A stretch of 64,000 nucleotides of DNA from CAYTSA01 sp964440345 (GCA_964440345.1 CAYTSA010000004.1:1-64000), one strand, 5' to 3'; shown: positions 9,281-18,173, counted from the stretch's first letter. A program made the numbers and translations. Notes: a model not told the origin generated them from the letters alone.

Positions 9281-9793
9281 ATGACCACATGTACTGCCCG
9301 TTCTTGCATTCTCTGTATGTTGCTGGCTGTTGCTGCCACAGGCTGTTCGCACATGAGCGCCAAGCATCTGGACCGCGCTCCCTGGCTGGTGAACACGCGG
9401 CAAAGCCTGCAGGCCAACTACTGGCGTTTTGAATTCGAAGCTTCGCCCATGAAAGACCGGTTCGGCGTCTCTGGCAACGCCTACCCTTCCATGGACAAGA
9501 TTCCCGAATGGGCCGGCTGGATAGAGGAGTTGTGGCTCATGGCCTACCTTTGCGACTCCCGGGGCCGGGTGATCGCCAAGGACCTGCAGGTGACTGCCCA
9601 GCTGCTGCTCACTCCCGCCGAAGGCGTGCGGTTCACCTTTGTGCTGCAGCCCGAAGACCTTGGCCGCCAGGGACAGCTGTACCTCTCTTTTGGCTACCGC
9701 ATGGTGCTCGCGGAAAATAGACGCACCCCCGACACCGCCCAGGGCGAGGCCAACGTGTTTTTTGCCAACGAAGGCGCCCTGACAATTCCCTGA
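9281..9793 (+). CDS. Predicted lipoprotein of unknown function
   Basis: The 170-residue product has a short signal peptide with the lipobox ATG-C at Cys22, so it should be lipidated and exported. The remainder is predicted to be mostly beta strand (for example VRFTFVLQPEDLG and QLYLSFGYRMVL), suggesting a small beta-sandwich. AGGA seven bases before the ATG supports the start. It sits 20 bases after the cysteine-cluster gene and 28 before larB. I do not recognise the family. Confidence 0.72.
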   Translation: MTTCTARSCILCMLLAVAATGCSHMSAKHLDRAPWLVNTRQSLQANYWRFEFEASPMKDRFGVSGNAYPSMDKIPEWAGWIEELWLMAYLCDSRGRVIAKDLQVTAQLLLTPAEGVRFTFVLQPEDLGRQGQLYLSFGYRMVLAENRRTPDTAQGEANVFFANEGALTIP

Positions 9794-9821
9794 CAATCTT
9801 TCACGAGAATCACCCGACCCT

Positions 9822-10586
9822 ATGGACCCAAAGACGCTGCACGAATTGTTGGAACACGTAGCCGCTGGCCGCGTGGCCCCAGCCGAAGCGGCCAGCCGGC
9901 TGGCGGACGAGCCCCTGGCCCGGTTGGCCCACGGGGTGACGCTGGACCTGGAGCGCACCCGGCGCTTGGGCATGGGCGAGGCTGTTTTCGGACAGGGCAA
10001 ATCCACGCAACAACTGGCCGTCGCGGTGGCAGGACTGCACAACGCCGGCCAGCCTGCGCTGGCCACCCGGGTGAGCGCGGAGCAAGCCGCACTGTTGCTG
10101 GAACGTTTTCCAGAGGGCGAGTACAGCGAGCTCGCCAGACTCTTTTGTCTGGGCAAGAAGGCCGGACTGGCCGAGCCTTGGAGCGAAACCGGCGACGTCA
10201 TGGTGGTCTGCGCCGGCGCCTCTGACTTGCCTGTAGCGCTGGAGGCTTACGGCGCTGCGCAATTTTTTGGCCTGAAAACTGGTTTGGCTTCTGACGCCGG
10301 CGTGGCCGGGCTGCACCGCATGCTGCCTGCTCTGCCGGCTCTGCGCAAGGCCAAGGTCTGTATTGTGGCCGCTGGCATGGAAGGCGCTCTGCCCAGCGTC
10401 ATTGCTGGCCTGTGTCCAGCCCCCATTATTGCCGTGCCCACGTCCGTGGGCTATGGCGCGGCTTTCGGCGGCGTCGCCGCCTTGCTCGGCATGCTCACCT
10501 CCTGTGCGCCCGGCATTGCCGTGGTCAACATAGACAACGGGTTTGGCGCCGCAGCCATGGCCGCCCGCATATTGCAGCAGCAGTAA
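9822..10586 (+). CDS. larB: Nickel-pincer cofactor biosynthesis protein LarB
   Basis: LarB carboxylates the pyridinium ring of nicotinic acid adenine dinucleotide and releases AMP, the first step to the nickel-pincer nucleotide of lactate racemase and related enzymes. The C-terminal half resembles the PurE carboxylase fold, with VVCAGASDLPVALEA, GVAGLHR and PTSVGYGAAFGG. These are hallmark LarB segments. The length of 254 residues is normal. The ribosome binding site is weak. larC lies 18 kb away on the other strand; larE and larA are not in the window. Confidence 0.95.
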   Translation: MDPKTLHELLEHVAAGRVAPAEAASRLADEPLARLAHGVTLDLERTRRLGMGEAVFGQGKSTQQLAVAVAGLHNAGQPALATRVSAEQAALLLERFPEGEYSELARLFCLGKKAGLAEPWSETGDVMVVCAGASDLPVALEAYGAAQFFGLKTGLASDAGVAGLHRMLPALPALRKAKVCIVAAGMEGALPSVIAGLCPAPIIAVPTSVGYGAAFGGVAALLGMLTSCAPGIAVVNIDNGFGAAAMAARILQQQ

Positions 10587-10695
10587 CGCTTTGCCCGCGG
10601 CTATCAGGGCGCTCGCATCATAGTTTCAGTTTCACGCAAATGGCCATATGGTTATCCGCAGCGGCAAGAAACTGACGAAAATGCAATACGACGCC

Positions 10696-10732
10696 TCATA
10701 GCGTAGGGACGACCCTTGCGTCCGCTCGCCTG
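10696..10732. repeat. REP-like dispersed repeat, copy 1
   Basis: This 37-base segment matches 34914-34950 with three differences. Its core, GTAGGGACGACCCTTGCG, forms an imperfect hairpin in the style of REP elements (GGGCGACC loop GGTCGCCC in its commonest form). It lies in the larB to kinase intergenic gap. Confidence 0.7.
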
Positions 10733-10763
10733 TGCTCCATTCATACATTCGTGTGGACTGCGT

Positions 10764-10812
10764 ATGCATAAGAATTATGCATGAGCCCTGATTCGGCTTT
10801 TCACCGGGGCTC
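10764..10812 (+). promoter_or_regulatory. Palindrome and hairpin upstream of the kinase gene
   Basis: ATGCATA at 10764-10770 and TATGCAT at 10776-10782 form a 7-bp inverted repeat. Immediately after it, GAGCCC (10783-10788) can pair with GGGCTC (10807-10812), followed by TTTCC. The first could be an operator for the downstream kinase gene and the second a terminator for larB. Both assignments are inference. Confidence 0.35.
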
Positions 10813-10833
10813 TTTCCATGTATACGCTTGCCC

Positions 10834-12087
10834 ATGAGTATTGAACACAACCAGAGCCAAAACGAGACCGCCGCGGCCCGCGAGGATAGTCTTAAGGACG
10901 TTAAGCAGGCTGGCTGGCCAGTAGAGCGGTTGCGTTTTTTTCGGCGCGAAGTGGGCCTGGACAAGGAAGTAGGCGAGCATATCCTGCTCTATTCCGATGT
11001 TTTTGTCAGCAAGTCTCAGGAGCTGGTGGACAGACTATGGGAACGCATCTACAAGCTGACCCAGGTAAAAATCGTTGTGGACCAGGAGACCACCCAGGAA
11101 CGGCTGACCAACAACTGGCGCGGCTGGTTCAATACCTTGTGGACTCAGCCCACCGGAGACGAGCTGCTGGCGGCGCTGTGGCGCTCCGGCAGCCGCCACA
11201 TCCAGCACGAGGTGGACCACCGCTTTGTTTCCCTAGCCTACTCGCACATGCGCGCCTTCTGCCATGATGTTATTTCAGAAATAGCCCCTGACGCCACCCG
11301 GTCCCAGTCGCACCTGGCCGTGGACAAGCTTTTTGACCTGTGCCTGCTGGTGGAGACAGACGCGTACCTCAGCTCTAAAAGCCGGTGCGACCACGCCATC
11401 ATGATGGGCGTCTCCCACCAGATGCGCAATCCCATTACCATCATCGGCGGCAACGCCATGAGCATGAAACGCGCCCTGAACAACGGCGGCGAGGTGCAAG
11501 ACAAGATCGCGGCCGTGCTGGACGAAACCCGGCGGCTGGAGCATATGGTCCACGACGCCTCGGAATACGTTGCCATTCTGCAGCGGGACCCGGTCTTCGC
11601 CGCCTTGAACCTGCGGGACATGCTGCTGGAGACATTGCAGCGAACAGGGCGGAATAACTGGGACGTTCTGGATGAAGAGACGGTGCTGGCCGAAGCGGAT
11701 CGCTCCATGATTGCCACTGCGCTGCAGCACTTGGTGGAAAACGCAGTCCAGGCCATGGACGACGAAGCCCGAACGCTCAACAACCCAAATGGCCTCAAGG
11801 CCACAGTGCGCTTCATTGAATGCCGCGAAGATTGCCGGTTTATCCGGCTGATTATCGACAATCCCGGCGCTCCAGCCTCCCAAAACCTGGACCAGCTGTT
11901 TCAGCCTTTTCACTCCACCAAACCATACGGAACCGGCATGGGCCTGCCCATAGCCCGGCTGGCGGCGCGCAAGAATTTCGGTTCCGTGGACCTGGCGGTT
12001 GTCAACGGCGGCGCCCATACACGGTTGACGCTGCTCAAGCCAGACTCCCTTGACCGCACGGGGCTTTTTTTCAAACCGCACGAATAG
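10834..12087 (+). CDS. Sensor histidine kinase with probable protoglobin-type input domain
   Basis: The C-terminal half is a histidine kinase: the H-box is VSHQMRNPITIIGG with His195, the N-box is ALQHLVENAVQAM, and the ATP-lid region reads FQPFHSTKPYGTGMGLPIA. No receiver domain or membrane segment is present, so it is a soluble kinase. Residues about 20-165 look like a protoglobin domain: helical, beginning RLRFFRREVGLDKEVGEHIL, with NNWRGWFNTLW and a His-rich segment (His122, His125, His129) where the haem-binding proximal histidine would lie. If so, it senses oxygen, NO or redox state. The globin call is by pattern, not search. A diguanylate cyclase gene follows about 350 bases later. Confidence 0.82.
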   Translation: MSIEHNQSQNETAAAREDSLKDVKQAGWPVERLRFFRREVGLDKEVGEHILLYSDVFVSKSQELVDRLWERIYKLTQVKIVVDQETTQERLTNNWRGWFNTLWTQPTGDELLAALWRSGSRHIQHEVDHRFVSLAYSHMRAFCHDVISEIAPDATRSQSHLAVDKLFDLCLLVETDAYLSSKSRCDHAIMMGVSHQMRNPITIIGGNAMSMKRALNNGGEVQDKIAAVLDETRRLEHMVHDASEYVAILQRDPVFAALNLRDMLLETLQRTGRNNWDVLDEETVLAEADRSMIATALQHLVENAVQAMDDEARTLNNPNGLKATVRFIECREDCRFIRLIIDNPGAPASQNLDQLFQPFHSTKPYGTGMGLPIARLAARKNFGSVDLAVVNGGAHTRLTLLKPDSLDRTGLFFKPHE

Positions 12088-12372
12088 TAACAGGATACGC
12101 CCTACAAACGTCTCTTCCCGCCGTATTCCAGAGCGTTTCCCGCCCAAAGTAACCGCCGCTCTTACCTTACGCCAGCTGGAGCTGGCCAGTCATTCAACCC
12201 GCCACATCATAAATGAAGCGAGATGCGTCTGGAGCAGACTTTATCGCCACCGCCTGTTCATATGGTAAACCCCATCGTGTATACCGTTGCACAGAGCGCG
12301 CAAAAACTATTGAATAATTTTAAACTATTAAACACAATGGGCTACTGCTCTCGTTATTGTACATAATAATAA
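12088..12372. other. Intergenic gap between kinase and cyclase genes
   Basis: No credible ORF is present; the longest ATG-started frame on the plus strand is 34 codons without a ribosome binding site. The last 150 bases are markedly AT-rich, consistent with a promoter region for the cyclase gene. Confidence 0.5.
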
Positions 12373-12401
12373 TTGTGCCTTGTCCATTGCAAAGGTAGTA
12401 T
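12373..12401 (+). promoter_or_regulatory. Candidate sigma-70 promoter of the cyclase gene
   Basis: TTGTGC at 12373-12378 and TAGTAT at 12396-12401 are separated by 17 bases. They would start transcription near 12408, about 30 bases before the GTG start codon. Confidence 0.4.
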
Positions 12402-12438
12402 TTTTCCCTGAACAGCCGACGCATTCAAGGGGGGCGGC

Positions 12439-14934
12439 GTGACCAGACGTTTCATCATATTTCTGTGTTGCATCATAATCGTCGCTACGGGTATTGATCT
12501 TTTTGTGCAGCATCAGTTGGCGCAACGGTACAAAAATGACCAGGTGCTGGATGTTTCCCTCCAGACGACTGCTCTACGGGCGCGGCTGGAAAAAGAAATC
12601 ACCGGCAACTTGTTGCGCATTCAGGGGGCGGCGCACTTCATTTCCCTGACCCCCGATCTGACGGCGCAGGACTTTCACAATTACGCCCAGGAAGTGTTTC
12701 GCGGCAACAGCCTGTTGCTGAACCTGGCGGCCGCGCCGGACTGGATCATTACCTTTGTCCATCCCCTGGAGGGAAACGAGGCCATACTCGGCGTGGATTA
12801 CCGGGACCTGCCGAAGCAATGGGAACAGGCCAAGCAGGCCCAGGAAACGGACGCCATGGTGGTGGCTGGGCCGCTGCAGCTGCTCCAGGGGGGGATGGGC
12901 CTGATTGGCCGAGCCCCTGTGTTTGTTCGCAACGGCGAGGAGAAACGCTTCTGGGGCCTGGTTTCTGCCGCCATAGACGCTGACCAGTTGTTAGCCAAAG
13001 TGGGCATGGACCATAGCGGCCTGCGGGTCGCCATGCGCGGCGTGGACGGAAAAGGAGCCAACGGCGAAGTATTTTACGGAGACGCCAACCTGTTTGACGA
13101 ACACAGCGCCGCCGTGCTCATGCCGGTCGCGTTCCCCTCTGGTTCCTGGCAGCTGGCCGCCATGCCTGCAGGCGGTTGGAACAATGCCCCTCCTTCAGCT
13201 CCATTCATTCATTTTCTCACAGCATTGCTTGCTATAGGCGCGGCTATTGGCGTGTACCTGAACATTCGGAAAAATGAACAACTTCTGCAGGTCCAGGAAA
13301 GCCTCACGGAAGCTCAGGCCTTAGCCCGCCTGGGCAGCTGGGATATGGATATGGTGCGCAACGAACTCTGGTGGTCTGACGCAACGTATCAGATTTTCGG
13401 GCTCGAGCCCTCCACAACACGTCCCAGCCTGGACCTGTTCTTTTCCCATGTCCATCCCGGCGATAAAGCCATGGTGGAAGAGAGCATTCACGCTTCGATC
13501 CAGACGCGCCAACCATACTCTATGGACCACAGGATAATCTGCAAAGACAGCGTAGTCCGCTGGGTGCACGGGCAGGGAGTAAGCGAATACGACACCACAG
13601 GCAACCCTGTTCGCTTCCGAGGCGCAGTGCTGGACATCACCGAACGCAAACTGGCGGAGGACAGACTGCGTGCGGAGCGGGGGCAGTTGCAAGCCATGGC
13701 CAACGCCTCTTACGACGCTATGATCACTATAGACGCCCAGGACACCATCTTGTTCTGGAGCCCGGCTGCAGAGACTCTGTTCGGCTGGTCCCGGCAAGAA
13801 GCACTGGGACAGAAAATGCACTCCCTTATTATTCCCGAAGAGTACCGTGAAGACGCGGCCCGCGGCCTGAAGCGGTTCGCCCGCACCGGCAAGGGCTCGG
13901 TGCTCAACTCCGTCATGGAATTCACCGCCCTGCGCCGCAACGGCGACCGCTTCCCAGTAGAACGCTCCGTGGCCGCCTTTGAGGCGGACGGTTCTTTTTA
14001 CGCAGTGGGCAACTTGCGTGACATCACCGAACGCAAACAGGCGGAGCAAGAGCTGCAGTCCTTTACCGACCGCTTCTCTCTCGCTTCAGAAGCCGGCGGC
14101 GTAGGCGTCTGGGAGTGGAACGTCATTGACAACACCTTGTATTGGGATGAACTGATGCACCATTTCTACGACGTAAGGCCCAATGAATTCAGCGGGCTGT
14201 ACGAAGCCTGGCGGCAGCGGGTGCATCCTGACGACGTAGAGGCCGCGGAACAGGAGCTGATGCGGGCCATGCAGACCGGCGGCCAGTGGGAGTGGGAGTT
14301 CCGCGTGCTCCTGCCCAGCGGAGAGACGCGCCACATCCAGGCTGCGGCAAAAGCCCGCAGAAATGAGGCAGGCGAAGTCGAGCGCATGGTCGGGGTAAAC
14401 CTGGACGTGACCGAAAGCAAAGAAACTCAGAAGAAGCTGGAAATACTGGCCACCACAGACGGCTTGACCGGTCTGCTCAACCGGAGACGGTTCATGGAGC
14501 TGGCCGGCCGGGAGGTGGAGCGCAGCCACCGCTACCCGCAACCCTTGTCCATGGTCATGTTCGACGCAGACCGGTTCAAGCTGGTCAATGACACCTACGG
14601 TCACGACGTGGGCGATCTAGTGCTCAAGGCCATCGCCTCAGCTGCTGGTTCTGTCCTCCGGGACGTGGACGTGCTGGGACGGCTGGGCGGGGAGGAATTC
14701 GCCGTGCTGCTGCCGGCCACCGGCCTGGACGGCGCGGCCCTGGCCGCGGAAAGATTGCGCGCCGCCATGGAGGCCCAACGCGTGACCGCCGGCGAAGCCG
14801 TAGTCCGCTTCACCGTCAGTGTGGGCGTAGCGCTGCTGCAGGAGGGCGAAACCGTGGACGCCTTGCTCAAGCGGGCCGACTTGGCGCTCTACCACGCCAA
14901 GGAGAACGGCCGCAACCGAGTGGAACTGGGGTAG
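12439..14934 (+). CDS. CHASE-PAS-PAS-PAS-GGDEF diguanylate cyclase
   Basis: The enzyme should make cyclic di-GMP from two GTP. A membrane segment at residues 4-24 is followed by a periplasmic CHASE-type sensor (about 45-250, with ILGVDYRDLPKQWEQA and GLIGRAPVF) and a second membrane helix near 255-275. Three PAS domains follow (about 290-410, 420-535, 540-665), two ending in the DITERK motif. The GGDEF domain has an active-site GGEEF at 750-754 and an inhibitory RxxD motif (RDVD) exactly five residues before it, so product inhibition is expected. The start is GTG with a G-rich Shine-Dalgarno. Confidence 0.93.
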   Translation: MTRRFIIFLCCIIIVATGIDLFVQHQLAQRYKNDQVLDVSLQTTALRARLEKEITGNLLRIQGAAHFISLTPDLTAQDFHNYAQEVFRGNSLLLNLAAAPDWIITFVHPLEGNEAILGVDYRDLPKQWEQAKQAQETDAMVVAGPLQLLQGGMGLIGRAPVFVRNGEEKRFWGLVSAAIDADQLLAKVGMDHSGLRVAMRGVDGKGANGEVFYGDANLFDEHSAAVLMPVAFPSGSWQLAAMPAGGWNNAPPSAPFIHFLTALLAIGAAIGVYLNIRKNEQLLQVQESLTEAQALARLGSWDMDMVRNELWWSDATYQIFGLEPSTTRPSLDLFFSHVHPGDKAMVEESIHASIQTRQPYSMDHRIICKDSVVRWVHGQGVSEYDTTGNPVRFRGAVLDITERKLAEDRLRAERGQLQAMANASYDAMITIDAQDTILFWSPAAETLFGWSRQEALGQKMHSLIIPEEYREDAARGLKRFARTGKGSVLNSVMEFTALRRNGDRFPVERSVAAFEADGSFYAVGNLRDITERKQAEQELQSFTDRFSLASEAGGVGVWEWNVIDNTLYWDELMHHFYDVRPNEFSGLYEAWRQRVHPDDVEAAEQELMRAMQTGGQWEWEFRVLLPSGETRHIQAAAKARRNEAGEVERMVGVNLDVTESKETQKKLEILATTDGLTGLLNRRRFMELAGREVERSHRYPQPLSMVMFDADRFKLVNDTYGHDVGDLVLKAIASAAGSVLRDVDVLGRLGGEEFAVLLPATGLDGAALAAERLRAAMEAQRVTAGEAVVRFTVSVGVALLQEGETVDALLKRADLALYHAKENGRNRVELG

Positions 14935-14961
14935 AGCTGAATGCAGCCAAACGGGCCACGG

Positions 14962-15348
14962 CTACATCAACTTCAAAGCCTGTTTGATCTTTTCGTCCAG
15001 TTCTTTGGCGCCAAAGGGCTTTTTGATATAGCCGGAAACGCCAGACTGGACTGCGTCCACGATGTTTTTTTCCATGCGCTCCGCCGTGACCATGATGAAA
15101 GGGGTGTTGGCGATTGGACCGCCTCCAGTCCGCAGGGCTTTGAGAAATTCAATGCCGCTCATGGTAGGCATATTCCAGTCAGAAAGCACCAAGCCTATCT
15201 TGTCTTTCTTCATGGTTTCCAGGGCGGCCTTGCCGTTTTCAGCTTCCACAAAGTTGGTAAAGCCTATTTCAGTAAGCATGTTTTTGACAATCTGCCGGGC
15301 GACTCGGGCGTCGTCCACTATGAGAACTTTAGTTTGCTTGTAGTCCAT
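14962..15348 (-). CDS. CheY-like single-domain response regulator
   Basis: The 128-residue product is a stand-alone receiver domain. The acidic pocket is D12-D13, the phosphorylation site is Asp57 in LVLSDWNMP, and Thr88 and Lys110 occupy the switch positions. It resembles CheY in length and sequence and probably acts in chemotaxis or as a phosphate shuttle. It is convergent with the diguanylate cyclase gene and could accept phosphate from the kinase encoded at 10.8 kb, which is an inference. A longer frame reaching 15474 lacks a ribosome binding site; the ATG at 15348 has GAGG upstream. Confidence 0.9.
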   Translation of the reverse strand: MDYKQTKVLIVDDARVARQIVKNMLTEIGFTNFVEAENGKAALETMKKDKIGLVLSDWNMPTMSGIEFLKALRTGGGPIANTPFIMVTAERMEKNIVDAVQSGVSGYIKKPFGAKELDEKIKQALKLM

Positions 15349-15513
15349 TATTTTCAGCCTCAGAATAGAAAAAATTGCTCCGCGAACAGCTCCGGCGCGC
15401 GCCTCTTGCTGTACTTCCCCCAATGCGATGAGGCGGACTATACCTGCACCACGGACAAGGGGCAAGAGGCGCAAGAATCTTTCAGTAAAAAAGAACCTGT
15501 TGCCTACTGTTGA

Positions 15514-15681
15514 CTAGTCTTCAGCCGCGTCAGCCTTGCCTTTTTCGTAGCCTTCTTCCACCTCAGAAGGAACTTCCTTGACTTCCTGAACCGCGCTACC
15601 GCTCACATAGCCTACCGTTTCACAGCCCATGGCGCCACAAACAAACAATGAAAGCATGAAAACTACAGCAAGTATCTTCAT
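15514..15681 (-). CDS. 55-residue lipoprotein
   Basis: This small ORF encodes MKILAVVFMLSLFVCGAMGC, a signal peptide with lipobox AMG-C at Cys20. An acidic tail rich in Glu, Lys and Val follows and ends GKADAAED. AGGGGAAG lies just before the ATG, an excellent ribosome binding site. Its size resembles other tiny envelope lipoproteins such as entericidin-like peptides, but no sequence match is claimed. It sits alone between the receiver gene and msrAB. Confidence 0.75.
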   Translation of the reverse strand: MKILAVVFMLSLFVCGAMGCETVGYVSGSAVQEVKEVPSEVEEGYEKGKADAAED

Positions 15682-15809
15682 ATTCTTCCCCTTGTATTTT
15701 GCAATCCACCATACAAGGAATTAGCATTCCTTCTGCAGGGGATAAAAGAGTGTGAAATCGGGTAGTGCGCTTACCTGATTCCCGGCCAAAAGGGGTATCC
15801 CAAATATTC

Positions 15810-16967
15810 TTATTTCGCTGTTTCCGTAAATACATGCGCGTACTCGCTGTAGCCTTCCTGCTCCAGCTGGTCAGCGGGGATGAACCGCAGGGCCGCGGAG
15901 TTGATGCAGTAGCGCAAGCCCGTGGGCTCGGGTCCGTCTCCGAACACGTGTCCCAGGTGCGAGTCTGCCTGCTTGGACCGAACCTCAGTGCGGACCATCC
16001 ATAGGCTGCGGTCGGCGTGCTCGACGATGTTCTCCGGCTCCACCGGCTGGGTAAAGCTGGGCCAGCCCGTGCCGGACTCGAACTTGTCCGTGGAGCTGAA
16101 GAGCGGTTCGCCAGAGACCACGTCCACGTAAAGGCCAGGCTTCTTGTTGTCCCAGTATTCGTTCTTGAACGGCGGCTCAGTGCCGTCCTTCTGGGTCACT
16201 TTGTACTGCATCTCATTGAGTTGCTCTCGCAACGTTGCGTCGTCAGGCTTGACGAAGCTGCCGGTTCCGCCCCCTCCCCCGCCGTCTGCTTCTGTTGCTG
16301 CATTTTCTCGGGGGGTTATCAGCTCCACGCCGCTCCAGACGTCTTCGATGAAAGGCCCCCGGCCGGACATGGTATGGTAGGCCTTATAGCGCATGGTCTG
16401 CTTTTTGTAGTAATCCTGATGGTATTCTTCAGCGGGGTAGAACGCTTCAGCCGGCCGGATGGGCGTGGCTACAGGCTCAGCAAACATGCCCGACTCTTCC
16501 AGGGCCTTTTTGGAGCTTTCTGCAATGCGCTTTTGCTCGTCGTCGTGGTAGAATATGGCGGTGGCGTACTGGCTGCCCCTGTCACCGAACTGCCCGCCGC
16601 CGTCGGTAGGGTCTATGGTTTTCCAGAACGCGTCCAGCAACTCCGCATAAGATATCTTCGCCGGATCATACGTCACCTGCACTGCTTCAACGTGACCTGT
16701 AGCGCCGGACGTAACCTGTTCATACGTAGGGTTTTTCACATGCCCGCCGGTATAGCCGGAAAGGGCCTCATGCACACCCTCCAGCTCTTCCAGGGCCGAC
16801 TCCACGCACCAGAAACAGCCGCCGGCAAACGTGGCTTTGGCTGTATTCGCGTCAGTTGTATTCATGGGATTCTCCTTGTCTGCGTCTGCAAACACGAGCG
16901 AGATGGCTGCCAGTAAGGCCAGAAACGCCGTCACGGTCAGCAGCGCAGTGCGTATGGTCGTCTTCAT
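15810..16967 (-). CDS. msrAB: Fused methionine sulfoxide reductase A/B, membrane-anchored
   Basis: The fusion repairs both diastereomers of methionine sulfoxide. A signal or anchor segment occupies residues 8-27. The MsrA domain has its catalytic Cys51 in GGCFWC, and the MsrB domain has Cys354 in RYCINSAALRF. The MsrB part lacks the two CxxC zinc pairs of many relatives (YVDVVSGEPLF where YVCxxC is usual), so it is the zinc-free form. A Gly-rich linker joins the domains. The export signal implies repair of periplasmic proteins. AAGGAGG precedes the ATG at 16967; an upstream in-frame start at 17036 is disfavoured. Confidence 0.95.
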   Translation of the reverse strand: MKTTIRTALLTVTAFLALLAAISLVFADADKENPMNTTDANTAKATFAGGCFWCVESALEELEGVHEALSGYTGGHVKNPTYEQVTSGATGHVEAVQVTYDPAKISYAELLDAFWKTIDPTDGGGQFGDRGSQYATAIFYHDDEQKRIAESSKKALEESGMFAEPVATPIRPAEAFYPAEEYHQDYYKKQTMRYKAYHTMSGRGPFIEDVWSGVELITPRENAATEADGGGGGGTGSFVKPDDATLREQLNEMQYKVTQKDGTEPPFKNEYWDNKKPGLYVDVVSGEPLFSSTDKFESGTGWPSFTQPVEPENIVEHADRSLWMVRTEVRSKQADSHLGHVFGDGPEPTGLRYCINSAALRFIPADQLEQEGYSEYAHVFTETAK

Positions 16968-17100
16968 GGCTTGCCTCCTTCCATTGACGAAGCCCCACCC
17001 GAAAAGGCGAGAATTGCATACCACGGATGTAAGCATCGCGGAAGGGAAGTAAAGCGGCTGCAGACTGCCTTACGAGGATTTCACAATAACCAGCACTTCG

Positions 17101-17292
17101 TCAGCCCAGATTCTGCTTCATTTGCTCATACTCGTCACGGGAAATGGTCCCAGCCTCGTACTGCCGGCGCAGCACGTCGAGCACGTCGTCTTTGGGGCGG
17201 GCGTCCCGCCGCTCAGGTCCATGCAAACGTTGCCAAGCAGTATACAGCCCGGCCATGACCAACAGAGCCAGAAGAATAAGGATGAGCATCAT
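17101..17292 (-). CDS. Small SHOCT-domain membrane protein
   Basis: The 63-residue product has one membrane helix (MMLILILLALLVMAGLYTAW). It ends with the SHOCT motif DDVLDVLRRQYEAGTISRDEY, a short C-terminal oligomerisation domain. The role is unknown. The gene follows the PfpI-like gene at about 50 bases on the same strand, with a hairpin in the gap. A longer frame starting at 17391 would overlap the upstream gene and is not preferred. Confidence 0.75.
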   Translation of the reverse strand: MMLILILLALLVMAGLYTAWQRLHGPERRDARPKDDVLDVLRRQYEAGTISRDEYEQMKQNLG

Positions 17293-17303
17293 GGGTAAGA
17301 GAA

Positions 17304-17333
17304 GCCGCCGGTCCAAAGCTCCAGACCGGCGGC
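17304..17333 (-). terminator. Hairpin between PfpI-like and SHOCT genes
   Basis: A perfect 10-bp stem (GCCGCCGGTC at 17304-17313 with GACCGGCGGC at 17324-17333) encloses a 10-base loop. On the minus strand it is followed only by TTCTCTT, so it may act as a partial terminator. It could also control the start of the SHOCT gene twelve bases later. Confidence 0.6.
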
Positions 17334-17342
17334 GCACATTGG

Positions 17343-17930
17343 TTACGGTTCTATGGTGGAACCCAGCACGCAAAAAAACTTGCGCATCCACTCCGGATGG
17401 GCCGGCCAGGCCGGCGCCGTCACCAGGTTACCGTCCACGTGGGCGTTAGACACGGTTTCGTTCACCTCCACCCACGAGCCGCCGGCCTTTTCAATGTCCG
17501 GCTGCACGGCCGGATAGGCTGTGCAGGCCTTGCCCTGCACCACGCCTGCAGCCACCAGCACCTGCTGACCGTGGCAAATGGCGGCAATGGGCTTTCCGGC
17601 CTGGTTCATGGCCTGGACGATTTCGATGACCCGGGGGTTAAGCCGGATGTACTCCGGGGCGCGACCGCCGGGGATGACCAGAGCGTCGTAGGCTGCTGGG
17701 TCCACGGCGTCAAAGTCTGCGTTTAAGGTGAAGTTGTGTCCAGGCTTTTCGCTGTAGGTCTGGTGGCCTTCAAAGTCATGCACGGCGGTGGCCACCTGTT
17801 CGCCGGCTTTCTTGTCCGGGCACACAGCGTGCACGTCGTGCCCCACCATGAGGAGCATCTGAAAAGGAACCATGACTTCGTAGTCTTCCACAAAGTCGCC
17901 AACCAACATGAGGATTTTTTTCACTGCCAT
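17343..17930 (-). CDS. DJ-1/PfpI-family protein
   Basis: The product has the class-I-amidotransferase-like fold of the DJ-1/PfpI superfamily. The nucleophile elbow is AAICHGQQ with Cys119 and His120, and the acidic partner lies in VEDYEV near residue 15-18. Relatives include glyoxalase III, deglycase-type and protease-type enzymes, and the substrate cannot be told from sequence. The ATG at 17930 is chosen because AAAGGAG lies six bases upstream; the ATG six bases earlier abuts it directly. It is probably co-transcribed with the SHOCT gene. Confidence 0.9.
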   Translation of the reverse strand: MAVKKILMLVGDFVEDYEVMVPFQMLLMVGHDVHAVCPDKKAGEQVATAVHDFEGHQTYSEKPGHNFTLNADFDAVDPAAYDALVIPGGRAPEYIRLNPRVIEIVQAMNQAGKPIAAICHGQQVLVAAGVVQGKACTAYPAVQPDIEKAGGSWVEVNETVSNAHVDGNLVTAPAWPAHPEWMRKFFCVLGSTIEP

Positions 17931-17962
17931 TGTCATCTCCTTTGTTGTCTATGGTCAATGCT

Positions 17963-17995
17963 TCTGCACAATTTCCATCCTGGAAATTGTGCAGA
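17963..17995. promoter_or_regulatory. 33-bp near-perfect palindrome in a divergent promoter region
   Basis: TCTGCACAATTTCCA at 17963-17977 is followed by TCC and then by its exact reverse complement at 17981-17995. It lies about 30 bases upstream of the PfpI-like gene and 180 bases upstream of the yitT-like gene. The position suggests an operator or a stable leader hairpin. Confidence 0.7.
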
Positions 17996-18173
17996 CAGGG
18001 TTGCCAGAAACATACTCTGCATCCTACACGCCAAGGCCAATAAAGGAAACCAGCAACAGCAAAAAAATCTCTCACTATTCCGGTTCTGTGCAGATTGATT
18101 CATTTTGCTTGCGAAGGTTTATTTCGCCTGCTACTTCCCTGCCGTCTTCTGAAAGGATATAAACGAGAACCTC

